Positions 50,318 through 58,730 of a stretch of DNA of 64,000 nucleotides are shown one piece after another; the first letter of the stretch is position 1, and each line of letters begins with the position of its first letter. The position numbers were made by a program, and so were the translations under genes. The notes beneath the pieces were generated by a model. The model ran no database searches and had not been told where the DNA came from. It was given only the letters and a program-made list of their open reading frames with translations. This DNA is from Candidatus Krumholzibacteriota bacterium (GTDB lineage: Bacteria; Krumholzibacteriota; Krumholzibacteriia; JAJRXK01): NCBI GenBank assembly GCA_029262065.1, contig JAJDAC010000017.1, forward strand, positions 62,001 to 126,000, read 5' to 3'.

Positions 50318-51349
50318 TCAACCACCTTGCCGCCGGATCCGCCGGTATTCGGCCACGGCCTGCTGATGCTCGCGCCAGGTACGACTGAAAACATGCCCCC
50401 CCTGGCCATCGGCCACGAAGTACATGGCTTCGAAACCCTCGGCGGGCCATAATGCCGCCACGATCGCTCCCCGCCCGGGGCTGCCGATGGGTCCGGGCGG
50501 CAATCCCGGGTATTTGTAGGTGTTGTACTCCGAATCGACCTCAAGATCCCGGAACAGGAGCCGTTCCCCCTGTTTGTCGAGTGCATAGGCCACCGTGGGA
50601 TCGGCCTCGAGCTTCCAACCCTTCTTCACCCGATTGTGGTACACCGCCGCGACCTTTACCTGCTCCTCGCCCAACCGGGCTTCCGTTTCCACGATCGACG
50701 CCAGGGTCATTATTTCGTGCATGGAGAACCCCATGGCCGCGGCCCGTGACCGGAAGGAATCCGGCACGGCCTGCTCGAACGTGGAGATCAGTTCCTCAAG
50801 AACCTCCCGCGCGGACAGGCCCGGCGCGAACCGGTAGGTATCGGGAAACAGATATCCCTCAAGGCCGGCCCCTTCGGGCAACTGTAGGCGATCGCGCCAA
50901 CCGTCTGGCGGCTTGGCGGCCAGCGTCAGCAGCTCCTCGCGATCGATGGAAAGCGAGTCGGCCAGCGCCGCCACAATCTGCCGCGCGGTCCAGCCTTCGG
51001 GCAGGGTGACCGCCTTCGTCAAGACCTCACCCGCTACGAGCTTGTTCAGAACCACCGATGCCGATGCGCCCAGCGGCAGACGATAGCGCCCTGCCTTCAA
51101 CGACCGCGCACCACCCTCCAGCCGGGCGAGCAGTCTCAGCTTCCACGCGGCATCGATCACACCGGCCTGCTCGAGTTCACCCGCGACCCGGCGCAGGGAA
51201 GTGCCGGCCCGTAGGTCGAACTCCGTGAACTGGGTCGCCGCCCGGCTCGAGTACAAATCACGCCAGACGGAAACGCCCGCCACAAGCCCGGCAAGCAAGC
51301 CGGCCAACGCCACGGACAGGATCCACCTTCTAGTGCTTGTCATTGCCAT
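50318..51349 (-). CDS. mltG: Endolytic murein transglycosylase MltG
   Basis: Inner-membrane enzyme that cuts nascent glycan strands and sets their length. 343 residues: N-terminal anchor (RRWILSVALAGLLAGLVAGV), LysM-like region (FDLRAGTSLRRVAGELEQAG), and the YceG catalytic domain with the active Glu in LASIVETEARLGEE, then VAAVYHNRVKKGWKLEADPT and NTYKYPGLPPGPIGSPG. ATG 51349 or 51343, both overlapping the end of ruvX; the frame is open further up without anchor sequence. Confidence 0.93.
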   Translation of the reverse strand: MAMTSTRRWILSVALAGLLAGLVAGVSVWRDLYSSRAATQFTEFDLRAGTSLRRVAGELEQAGVIDAAWKLRLLARLEGGARSLKAGRYRLPLGASASVVLNKLVAGEVLTKAVTLPEGWTARQIVAALADSLSIDREELLTLAAKPPDGWRDRLQLPEGAGLEGYLFPDTYRFAPGLSAREVLEELISTFEQAVPDSFRSRAAAMGFSMHEIMTLASIVETEARLGEEQVKVAAVYHNRVKKGWKLEADPTVAYALDKQGERLLFRDLEVDSEYNTYKYPGLPPGPIGSPGRGAIVAALWPAEGFEAMYFVADGQGGHVFSRTWREHQQAVAEYRRIRRQGG

Positions 51350-51746
51350 GACCGCCGTCCAGATAATCCTGAAGTAGTACCGCGGCCGCGACCGCATCGC
51401 GGCGTTGGCGAACGTCGGATTGTCCGCGCAGAATGCCATCGGCCGCGACCGAGGTATAGCGTTCGTCGACCATGATCACCGGAACGTCCACATGGTCGCG
51501 AACCTTCGCGGCCAAACGTTCGGCGTACACCGCCGAGCTGCCGCGCTCGCCCATCTGCGTCAACGGTAGCCCCACCAGGATGCGCACCGCACCGTGCTGC
51601 GCTACGAGCTGAGCCAGTAGGGTCATGAGCGAGCCATCGCGTTTGCGGTCGTGGGTTTGCAGGGGCCGCGCCAACGTGCCGGTCGAGTCCGACAGCGCGA
51701 TGCCCGTGCGGCGTTCCCCCGGGTCCAGGGCCAGGATTACCGGCAT
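51330..51746 (-). CDS. ruvX: Holliday junction resolvase-like protein RuvX (YqgF)
   Basis: 138 residues from ATG 51746 (GGGAG upstream), the standard length. RNase H-like fold: MPVILALDPGERRTGIALSD holds the first catalytic Asp, ILVGLPLTQMGERGSSA the middle motif, MVDERYTSVAAD the second acidic site. Functions in pre-16S rRNA 5'-end processing and possibly recombination. The usual RuvX-MltG neighbourhood is kept. Confidence 0.93.
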   Translation of the reverse strand: MPVILALDPGERRTGIALSDSTGTLARPLQTHDRKRDGSLMTLLAQLVAQHGAVRILVGLPLTQMGERGSSAVYAERLAAKVRDHVDVPVIMVDERYTSVAADGILRGQSDVRQRRDAVAAAVLLQDYLDGGHGNDKH

Positions 51747-51780
51747 GGGTACTCCCTGCGATACAACGAAGCGCTCCGGG

Positions 51781-52212
51781 TCACCCCTGTTCCGCGTCCG
51801 CCGCTCCCGCCTTGGGAATCTTGACCAATTTGACGCAGAATTCACCGTTGTGGCGGGAGAAACTGATTTCGTCGCAGAACGCGCTCATCATGTATAAGCC
51901 GCGACCGCGCTCCTGCATCAGATCTTCGGGGAACTTGCCGAAGTCACGGGTATCGAATTTGAATCCCGGTCCGTGATCGAACACCTGCACTTCGAAACGG
52001 TCCGCGGTGAACTCAAAAATGACCCGGGTAGGCGTATCTGACTGAAGCTTGTTGCCGTGCTCGATCGCGTTCGTGCAAGCCTCGATGACCGACGTCGACA
52101 GCTCGTCGAGTTCGGCCTGGGAGAAGGGAAGTTCACTGCCCAGTTCCTGGATCACAGCGTCGGGAACGCCGAGATACATATGGGCACTTGGTATCGTGAG
52201 CTCGATCTTCAC
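51781..52212 (-). CDS. Anti-sigma factor serine kinase, RsbW/SpoIIAB-like
   Basis: 143-residue GHKL ATPase. N box in SVIEACTNAIEHGNK, G1 in VQVFDHGPGFKF, G2 in MQERGRGLYMMSAF. These kinases bind a sigma factor and phosphorylate their STAS antagonist, which here is the gene 9 nt upstream. GTG start at 52212 with AGGGA. No sigma-B-type factor lies next to it, so the target, possibly a different output protein, is unknown. Confidence 0.87.
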   Translation of the reverse strand: MKIELTIPSAHMYLGVPDAVIQELGSELPFSQAELDELSTSVIEACTNAIEHGNKLQSDTPTRVIFEFTADRFEVQVFDHGPGFKFDTRDFGKFPEDLMQERGRGLYMMSAFCDEISFSRHNGEFCVKLVKIPKAGAADAEQG

Positions 52213-52221
52213 GCGAGATCC

Positions 52222-52566
52222 CTAGTCCGTGGCAAAGCTGTTGATGGCTTCCTGTTCGTCCTTGTACGACTCGAATACGGAGTAGAGTTTCGTCACGATG
52301 AAAATACTCTCGATCCGGTCGGAGACGTTCAACAGCTTCATTTCACCATTTTCGCGTTTCAGGGTGGTGTAGCCCGAGATCAAGATTCCCAAACCAGTGC
52401 TGTTCACCCAGGTTACCTGGCCCAGATCGACGACGACGCGCGAGCGCCCCTCGTGGATCAGCGACTTGAGAGTCGACTGGAACAGCTCGGCATCCGGGCC
52501 GCCCATGATCTTTCCCGACGCCTCCAAGATGACGACGCCGCCGCTCTCTCGCTCCTTGAGCTTCAT
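52222..52566 (-). CDS. STAS-domain anti-sigma factor antagonist, RsbV/SpoIIAA-like
   Basis: 114 residues. STAS fold with LEASGKIMGGPDAELFQSTL, RSRVVVDLGQVTWVNSTGLG and ILISGYTTLKREN. Ser56 in NSTGLG is the expected phosphorylation site for the neighbouring kinase; the SpoIIE-type phosphatase at 18021-19250 could reverse it. Together they form a partner-switching module, split between two loci. Confidence 0.88.
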   Translation of the reverse strand: MKLKERESGGVVILEASGKIMGGPDAELFQSTLKSLIHEGRSRVVVDLGQVTWVNSTGLGILISGYTTLKRENGEMKLLNVSDRIESIFIVTKLYSVFESYKDEQEAINSFATD

Positions 52567-52695
52567 GTTGGCCAGGTCCTTTCTGGACTCGAGATTGTCG
52601 GTCCGCGGCCCAACGGCTGGCTGATCGCCAGACGCCGATTGCCGAGACCCCTCAGATTAGTCACCGCCGCCAGGCGTGTCCAGCCCCGCATGGGT

Positions 52696-53697
52696 TCAAC
52701 CCCCGCGCTCGTCGTCGCCCCAGCTCTCGGGTTGCAGTCCCTCGATGGCTTTGACCATCTCCGGCGGGAGGGGCGAGGTGAACCGCAGCACCTCGCCGTG
52801 GTGCGGGTGGAAGAACTCGAGACGGTGGGCATGCAAGGCCTGTCGGCCCAATTGGGACAGGGCTTTCTTGAGGGCCAGTCGAAACTCCGGAGCCGCGCCC
52901 TTGAGGCAACGCTCGCCGCCGCCGTACATGGGATCGGCCAAGACCGGGTGGCCACGGTAGGCCATGTGGACCCTTATTTGATGGGTCCGGCCGGTATCCA
53001 AGGTGATTTCGAGCTCGCTTGCGCCGTTCAAGACCTTCAGAAGCCGAAACCTGGTTCGGGCGGGACGGCCCCCCTCCACCACTGCTCGCTTCTTGCGGTC
53101 GCGTGGATCACGGTCGAGCGGTGCATCGATCTCCCCCACTTCCTCCCGAAGATGACCCCAGATAAGCGCTCGGTAGATGCGTTGCAGCGATCGCTTCTGA
53201 AGTTGCTCCTGCAGGTTCTGGTGGGCGAAGTCGGTTTTGGCAATGACCAGTAGTCCACTGGTGTCCTTGTCGAGCCGATGGACGAGTCCCGGCCGACCTT
53301 CGCCGCCCAGGCCACTCAACGAGTCCAGGCGGGCCATCAACCCCTGCACGAGCGTGCCGCGGGCATGACCGGCCGCGGGATGCACCACGACGCCGGCGGG
53401 TTTGTCGATGACCGCCAGCGTTGTGTCTTCATAGACGATGTCGAAGGGGACCGAGGGGTCCGGCTCCATTTTGGTAGGCACCGGTACCGGTTGTGTCCAC
53501 TGCACTTCTTGTCCATCGGCGACCCGGTAACTCGCCGGACGCGCACGCCCATCGACGGTCACCATACCCAGTTCGATCAATTTCTGGATTCGACTACGGG
53601 ACAGTTCGGCCTCGGTCTCGGCCAGCCACTTGTCCAGTCGCATGCCGGCACTGTCCGCCGCAACGGTGTGACTATGAGTCGAGGGGGGCGTCTGCAT
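52696..53697 (-). CDS. rluD: RluA/RluD-family 23S rRNA pseudouridine synthase
   Basis: 333 residues from ATG 53697. S4 RNA-binding domain (RLDKWLAETEAELSRSRIQK), then the catalytic domain with Asp in GLVHRLDKDTSGLLVIAKT, LDTGRTHQIRVHMAYRGHPV and LHAHRLEFFHP. RluD modifies helix 69 (1911/1915/1917); without a structure-based comparison RluA or RluC cannot be fully excluded. Overlaps the lspA stop by 26 nt, as ylyB follows lspA in Firmicutes. Confidence 0.9.
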   Translation of the reverse strand: MQTPPSTHSHTVAADSAGMRLDKWLAETEAELSRSRIQKLIELGMVTVDGRARPASYRVADGQEVQWTQPVPVPTKMEPDPSVPFDIVYEDTTLAVIDKPAGVVVHPAAGHARGTLVQGLMARLDSLSGLGGEGRPGLVHRLDKDTSGLLVIAKTDFAHQNLQEQLQKRSLQRIYRALIWGHLREEVGEIDAPLDRDPRDRKKRAVVEGGRPARTRFRLLKVLNGASELEITLDTGRTHQIRVHMAYRGHPVLADPMYGGGERCLKGAAPEFRLALKKALSQLGRQALHAHRLEFFHPHHGEVLRFTSPLPPEMVKAIEGLQPESWGDDERGG

Positions 53698-54238
53698 GCG
53701 GAGCCGCGGGGGGCGGGGAGGAATCGCCAAGGCTGGATACCGTCGTACCTTCGGATTCGGTGGCCGCCGCGTCTTCCGACTCTTCGCCTCGCATCATCGC
53801 CAGAACCAATAGTACGGCACCGACGCTGACTCCAATGTCAGCCACGTTGTAGACGGGGAACTTGGAGTCCTTGAAGTACATGAGAATGAAATCGACGACC
53901 AGCCCGTCGTAGAAAAGCCGATCGATGAGGTTACCAGCGGCGCCGGCCAGAATCATCGCGTAGGCGTAGGCTCGCAAGCCCACCGACTTGGACCGAAACA
54001 AGACCCAGGAAAGCGCGACGACGGTCACGGCGCTGACGATCACGAACGGCCAGCGACCACCCTGGAACATGCCGAATGCCGCCCCACCATTCCGTACATA
54101 GGTAAACTGGAGCAACCCGTCGATGACCGGGATGCCCTGTCGAAAGGTGTCTTCGTTGGCCAGGACGTACCGCTTCGTAACGAAGTCCACGACCAGGAAG
54201 ACCACGACAATCAAGCCTGTCTTGATACGGCCACTCAT
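53672..54238 (-). CDS. lspA: Lipoprotein signal peptidase LspA
   Basis: 188-residue inner-membrane aspartyl peptidase that removes prolipoprotein signals. Four hydrophobic segments; VVDFVTKRYVLANE, YVRNGGAAFGMFQGG, AGAAGNLIDRLFYDGLVVDF and VYNVADIGVSVGAVLLVL hold the conserved Asp pair (NLIDR and NVADI). ATG 54238 overlaps the dksA stop (ATGA). The C-terminal ~25 residues (TTVSSLGDSSPPPAAPHADA) are an extra disordered tail. Needed for the SpoIID lipoprotein in this window. Confidence 0.94.
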   Translation of the reverse strand: MSGRIKTGLIVVVFLVVDFVTKRYVLANEDTFRQGIPVIDGLLQFTYVRNGGAAFGMFQGGRWPFVIVSAVTVVALSWVLFRSKSVGLRAYAYAMILAGAAGNLIDRLFYDGLVVDFILMYFKDSKFPVYNVADIGVSVGAVLLVLAMMRGEESEDAAATESEGTTVSSLGDSSPPPAAPHADAPLDS

Positions 54239-54600
54239 CCGCGTTTGGCGTCTTCCTTCTCGGCGCAGTCGATACACATACGGGTGTACGGCAACGCCTC
54301 GAGTCGTTCCTGGTTGATGGTCTCCGAGCACAGCTCGCACTGCCCATAGGTGCCGTCTTCGATGCGCTTCAGTGCATCGTCGATACGGTAAAGATAACGA
54401 CTCTCGCTCTGCATCAGGCCGATCGCCTGCTCCTGGCGCGCTTCGTCGGTGCCCTGGTCGGCCATGTGATTGCTGTGTGCCATCCCATCGACCTGCTTGC
54501 TGTGATCAAGCACTTCCTGATGGCGCGCGATAGACTTGCGGATCCGCTCCCGCTCTTCGACCAGGCGCGTCCGATACTTCGCAAGTTCCCTCGACCTCAT
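54235..54600 (-). CDS. TraR/DksA-family zinc-finger transcription factor
   Basis: 121 residues: coiled-coil (RLVEERERIRKSIARHQEVL), acid-rich turn (MADQGTDEARQEQAIGLM) and the C4 zinc finger CELC-x17-CIDC. Binds RNA polymerase secondary channel; members modulate stringent control. The short length is like the YlyA/YteA proteins next to ileS/lspA in Bacillus. GGGAGG upstream. Confidence 0.9.
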   Translation of the reverse strand: MRSRELAKYRTRLVEERERIRKSIARHQEVLDHSKQVDGMAHSNHMADQGTDEARQEQAIGLMQSESRYLYRIDDALKRIEDGTYGQCELCSETINQERLEALPYTRMCIDCAEKEDAKRG

Positions 54601-54643
54601 AGATGCCTCCCCCTGCGAACGCCCTCACTCGGTGCGCCCGCGG

Positions 54644-57600
54644 TCACTCCCCATCCTTCGACAGGGCAATCCGTACCTGGTGTCCGTCGATCTCCAGTTC
54701 CACGGGCGAACCAAAGGTCGTATCCAATTCAACAATGGCCGTGGCCAAGGTCTCCCGGGCGATGTGATCTTGGTGCGCCCTTAGCGCTACCTGAATAGCG
54801 GAATCACCAGAAACCGCCAGGCGAATCCGGTCCGAAACCGCTAAACCCTTTTCTTTACGCAAGTTCTGAATGCGGTTGGTCAGCTCGCGGGCCAGCCCCT
54901 CCTCTATGAGTGACTGATCCATATCTACGTTCAGGGCCACCAGGAGTTCGCGGCTACTGCCCGAGACATACCCCGGCAATCCTTCTTCCTGGATGAAAAC
55001 GTCGTCCAGCTCCACTTCGACCGTTCGCCCACTGACCTCCAGCGAAATCCGGCCCTCTTCTCTCAGCACGGCCAGGTCGGCCGCCTCCAGCGAAGCGATG
55101 ACCGCCGCCACCTTGGGCGTCTCCTTGGCAAAGCGCTTGCCGAGATTACGAAAATTTCCCTTGGCCGTGACCTTGGCAACCTGGGTGGGATCTTCCAGCC
55201 AAGCCACACGCTTGATATTCAGTTCGTCGGCGATCAAAGCGGCGTATCGCGCTTCGGTAACCGCGGCGTGCACCGACGGTCCGCGACCGTAGACCAGCGC
55301 CTCTCGCAGCGGCTGGCGCGTGCGAATCTCGTGCTGGGCCCGCAAACTACGACCCTGACCCACGACCTGCAACACCACGGCCATGGCGCCTTCGAGCTCC
55401 AGGTCGCGCGCGGCATCGTCGGCCACGGGAAAATCGGCCAGATGCACGCTGGGTACGCGGGCGGCTTCACCATTCAGCGCGCGATAGAGGCGCTCGGCAA
55501 AGAACGGAACGAATGGGGCCAGGAGCCGGCTGCATCCTTCGAGTACCGTATACAGCGTATCGAACGCCGCCTTCTTGTCGTCGGACAGCTTGCCCTTCCA
55601 GAAACGACGCCGGCTACGACGCACGTACCAGTTGCTGAGTTCATCGCCAAGGAACGCGCCCAACGTGCGCGCCGCGCGCGTGCTATCCCATTGATCGAGG
55701 GCTGATCTCACTTCGCCGACCACGGCCTGGTAGCGGCTGAACAACCAGCGATCGAGTTGGTGATCCAGAACATCCGCGTTCGTCACCGGTCGTGCGGTAT
55801 AGCTTTCGAGGTTCGAGTAGAGCGCGTAGAAGGCGTAGACGTTCTCGAGTGTGCCGAGAACTTTGCGTCGACTCTCTTTCACACCCTCTACATCGAATCG
55901 CGTCGGTTGCCACGGCGGCGACACGGTAGCCAGATACCATCGCAGCGGGTCGGCACCGTCCTCGCGCAGAATCGCCATGGGCTCGGTGGCATTGCCCCGG
56001 GTCTTCGACATCTTCAGGCCGTTCTTGTCCAGAATCAGACCCAACGCCACCACGTTCTTGTAGCTGCTTTTACCCGAAATCATGGTGGCAATGGCGAGCA
56101 ACGAGTAGAACCAGCCCCGCGTCTGATCCATGCCCTCGCTGATGAAGTCGGCCGGGAACTGGGATTCGAACACGTCTTTGTTCTCGAACGGGTAGTGCCA
56201 CTGCGCGTAGGGCATGGCTCCCGAATCGAACCAGACATCGATGACCTCCGGGGCCCGCCGCATCGTGCCTTCGCAAGCAGAACAGCCCCAGGTAACTTCG
56301 TCGATGAACGGGCGATGGAGATCTTCGGGCACCGACGCGCCCTTACCAGCCAAGTCGTCCCGCGAGCCGATGCACTGCGCTTCGCCGCAACCGTCGCATT
56401 GCCAGATCGGCAGCGGCGTTCCCCAGAACCGTTCGCGCGAAAGCGCCCAGTCCACGTTGTTTTCCAGCCAGTCGCCGAAACGCTCCTTGCCGGCGCCACT
56501 GGGCACCCAGTTCACCGAAGCATTCGAGGCCAGCAGCTTGTCCTTGACCGCCGTGGTCCGGATGTACCAGGAGTCACGTGCGTAGTACAACAGCGGCGTG
56601 TTACATCGCCAGCAGTGCGGATAGCTGTGACGAATCTGTTCCTGCTTGAACAAACGACCGTCGGACTTGAGATCGGCAATGATCTTCTTGTCGGCTTCCT
56701 TCGCGTGCATGCCGGCGTACGGCGGCAGCTCGGGACCAAAGCGGCCCGATTTGTCCAAGGGATGCAACGTGGGAAGGTCGTATTCGCGCGCCGCGCGATT
56801 GTCATCTTCACCGTAGGCCGGAGCCATATGTACGATACCCGTACCGTCTTCGGTGGAAACGAAATCGGTGGAGATGACCACGAAGGCCGGCTTGTCCACC
56901 GGCAGGATCGGAATCAGTTGGTGATACCGCTTCCCCAACAACTTCGAGCCGTCGCAGCGATCGACGATCTCTACATCTTCGGGGAAATAGTGACCCACGC
57001 GCGAAGCCGCCAACACGTAGCGTTCGCCTTCGTGCAGCACGGTGACATACTCGATGTCCTTGCCCACGGCCACGGCCACGTTGCTCGGCAAGGTCCACGG
57101 CGTAGTCGTCCAGACCAGCAGTGAGTAGTCTTCGTCGACCACGCGCAGTCGCACGGTAACGGAAGGATCATCTACATCGGCGTAGCCTTGCGCTACCTCG
57201 TGACTGCTGAGCGCCGTCTCACATCGTGTGCAGTACGGAACCACCTTGTGACCACGGTAGAGAAGATCCTTGTCCCAGATCTGTCGCAGCACCCACCACA
57301 CCGACTCGATGTAGTCGTTCTCGTACGTAACGTAGGGATCGTCGAGGTCGAGCCAGAATCCAATACGGTGGGTGAATTCGTCCCATTCGGTCTTGTACTT
57401 GAAGACCGACTCACGACACTTGGCGTTGAAAGCCTCGATGCCATAGGCCTCGATGTCTTCTTTGCTGTCGAGCCCCAGTTGCTTCTCGACTTCGATCTCC
57501 ACCGGAAGCCCATGGGTGTCCCAACCGCCCTTGCGACGAACGTAGTGGCCCGTCATGGTCTTGTAGCGGCAGAAAACGTCTTTCACCAGGCGACTGATTA

Positions 57601-57799
57601 CGTGGTGCACGCCCGGCTTGCCGTTGGCGGTGGGCGGACCTTCGTAGAACACGAACGGGGGTCGGTCGCGACGGTCGCGCTCGGTCCTTTCGAACACATG
57701 CTCGCGCGTCCAGAAATCGTGGACCTCGGCCTCGGCCCCGGGCACATCGGTGCCGCCGAGGTTCTCGGGGTAGCGCGGTCGCTTGGTGGCTTCCGACAT
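54644..57799 (-). CDS. ileS: Isoleucyl-tRNA synthetase, type 2 (IleRS2-like)
   Basis: 1051 residues. Class I motifs: HIGH-like GKPGVHHVISRLVKDVF, GWDTHGLPVEIEVEKQLG and KMSKS in GLKMSKTRGNATEPM. An editing CP1 domain is present (VWTTTPWTLPSNVAVAVGKD). HIGH region and length match the eukaryote-like type 2 enzymes, which lack the C-terminal zinc finger and in known cases resist mupirocin, rather than type 1. ATG 57799. Sits in the divIVA-ileS-dksA-lspA-rluD block. Confidence 0.94.
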   Translation of the reverse strand: MSEATKRPRYPENLGGTDVPGAEAEVHDFWTREHVFERTERDRRDRPPFVFYEGPPTANGKPGVHHVISRLVKDVFCRYKTMTGHYVRRKGGWDTHGLPVEIEVEKQLGLDSKEDIEAYGIEAFNAKCRESVFKYKTEWDEFTHRIGFWLDLDDPYVTYENDYIESVWWVLRQIWDKDLLYRGHKVVPYCTRCETALSSHEVAQGYADVDDPSVTVRLRVVDEDYSLLVWTTTPWTLPSNVAVAVGKDIEYVTVLHEGERYVLAASRVGHYFPEDVEIVDRCDGSKLLGKRYHQLIPILPVDKPAFVVISTDFVSTEDGTGIVHMAPAYGEDDNRAAREYDLPTLHPLDKSGRFGPELPPYAGMHAKEADKKIIADLKSDGRLFKQEQIRHSYPHCWRCNTPLLYYARDSWYIRTTAVKDKLLASNASVNWVPSGAGKERFGDWLENNVDWALSRERFWGTPLPIWQCDGCGEAQCIGSRDDLAGKGASVPEDLHRPFIDEVTWGCSACEGTMRRAPEVIDVWFDSGAMPYAQWHYPFENKDVFESQFPADFISEGMDQTRGWFYSLLAIATMISGKSSYKNVVALGLILDKNGLKMSKTRGNATEPMAILREDGADPLRWYLATVSPPWQPTRFDVEGVKESRRKVLGTLENVYAFYALYSNLESYTARPVTNADVLDHQLDRWLFSRYQAVVGEVRSALDQWDSTRAARTLGAFLGDELSNWYVRRSRRRFWKGKLSDDKKAAFDTLYTVLEGCSRLLAPFVPFFAERLYRALNGEAARVPSVHLADFPVADDAARDLELEGAMAVVLQVVGQGRSLRAQHEIRTRQPLREALVYGRGPSVHAAVTEARYAALIADELNIKRVAWLEDPTQVAKVTAKGNFRNLGKRFAKETPKVAAVIASLEAADLAVLREEGRISLEVSGRTVEVELDDVFIQEEGLPGYVSGSSRELLVALNVDMDQSLIEEGLARELTNRIQNLRKEKGLAVSDRIRLAVSGDSAIQVALRAHQDHIARETLATAIVELDTTFGSPVELEIDGHQVRIALSKDGE

Positions 57800-57809
57800 G
57801 ACGGCGACC

Positions 57810-58634
57810 TCAGGCCTCTTCGAGAAACCGTGTCACGAGCTTGCGCAACGCGGGCTCGGTTCGGTTGGCGACGGCGATGATGGCCTGGACATCGGCGGGC
57901 TCCAGCGCATCGGGGAGGCACTGGTCGGTAACGACGTTCAGACCCAGAACACGCATTCCGGCGTGAACCGCGGCCAGATTCTCGGGCACCAATGACATTC
58001 CCACGGTGTCGGCACCGATGATTCGCAGGAATCGGTACTCTGCGGCGGTTTCCAGATTTGGCCCCGAGACCGCCACGTAGACGCCGCGCTGCAATGGAAT
58101 CTTCATGTCCAACGCCAGTTTCGCGACCGAGTCGATATAGGCTCGATCATAGGGCTGCGACATGTCGGGGAAGCGCGGACCAAGCTCTTCGTCGTTGGCA
58201 CCAATCAGGGGATTGTCGCCCATTAGATTGATGTGGTCAGTGACCGCCATGATGGTGCCCGGCGGCATGAGAGGATTCATCCCGCCCACCGCGTTGCTCA
58301 TGATGAGCGAATGACAGCCCATGCTTCGCATCACGCGCACCGGCAGCGTGATTTCCTGCATGGAATAACCTTCGTAGAAATGCACGCGACCCTGCATGGC
58401 CATGACGCGTTTGCCGCCCAGGTTGCCAAGCACCAGATTGCCGGCGTGGCTCATGGCCGTGCTTTTCACGAACCCGGGTATCTCGGGAAACGGAACTGTC
58501 AGTACGGGTTCGATCTCATCGGCCAGGCTACCCAGCCCGGTACCAAGGATCAGACCGAACTCCGGATCGAAGCCTTTCGCCTGCTGCCGCAGGAACGTCG
58601 AGGCCGTTTCGATCGTGGACCTTAGATCGCTCAT
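57810..58634 (-). CDS. Purine-nucleoside phosphorylase
   Basis: Trimeric PNP family (274 aa): GLILGTGLGSLADEIE phosphate site, MQGRVHFYEGYSMQEITLPV, MSNAVGGMNPLMPPG, GVYVAVSGPNLETAAEYRFL and VGMSLVPENLAAVHAGMRVL. Splits (deoxy)guanosine/inosine to base and ribose-1-phosphate. ATG 58634 with GGAAGG. It interrupts the otherwise Firmicutes-like divIVA-ileS order. Confidence 0.94.
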   Translation of the reverse strand: MSDLRSTIETASTFLRQQAKGFDPEFGLILGTGLGSLADEIEPVLTVPFPEIPGFVKSTAMSHAGNLVLGNLGGKRVMAMQGRVHFYEGYSMQEITLPVRVMRSMGCHSLIMSNAVGGMNPLMPPGTIMAVTDHINLMGDNPLIGANDEELGPRFPDMSQPYDRAYIDSVAKLALDMKIPLQRGVYVAVSGPNLETAAEYRFLRIIGADTVGMSLVPENLAAVHAGMRVLGLNVVTDQCLPDALEPADVQAIIAVANRTEPALRKLVTRFLEEA

Positions 58635-58670
58635 CAGGAGACCTTCCGCATCGGAGATCGGAATCTCCGC

Positions 58671-58702
58671 AAAACGAGAAACGGCCGGGGAGTCCCCGGC
58701 CG
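58671..58702 (-). terminator. Terminator of divIVA
   Basis: Perfect 9-bp stem CGGCCGGGG / CCCCGGCCG with loop AGT, followed on the minus strand by TTTCTCGTTTT, 28 nt past the divIVA stop and before the PNP ribosome site. Confidence 0.8.
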
Positions 58703-58730
58703 CTTCCGCGTGACCAAAGTGGGGTGGGTA

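Noticed and set aside
50114-50452. 112-residue plus-strand frame
   Set aside because: The minus strand here holds a 59-residue protein with a good ribosome site and two membrane helices, plus the end of mltG.
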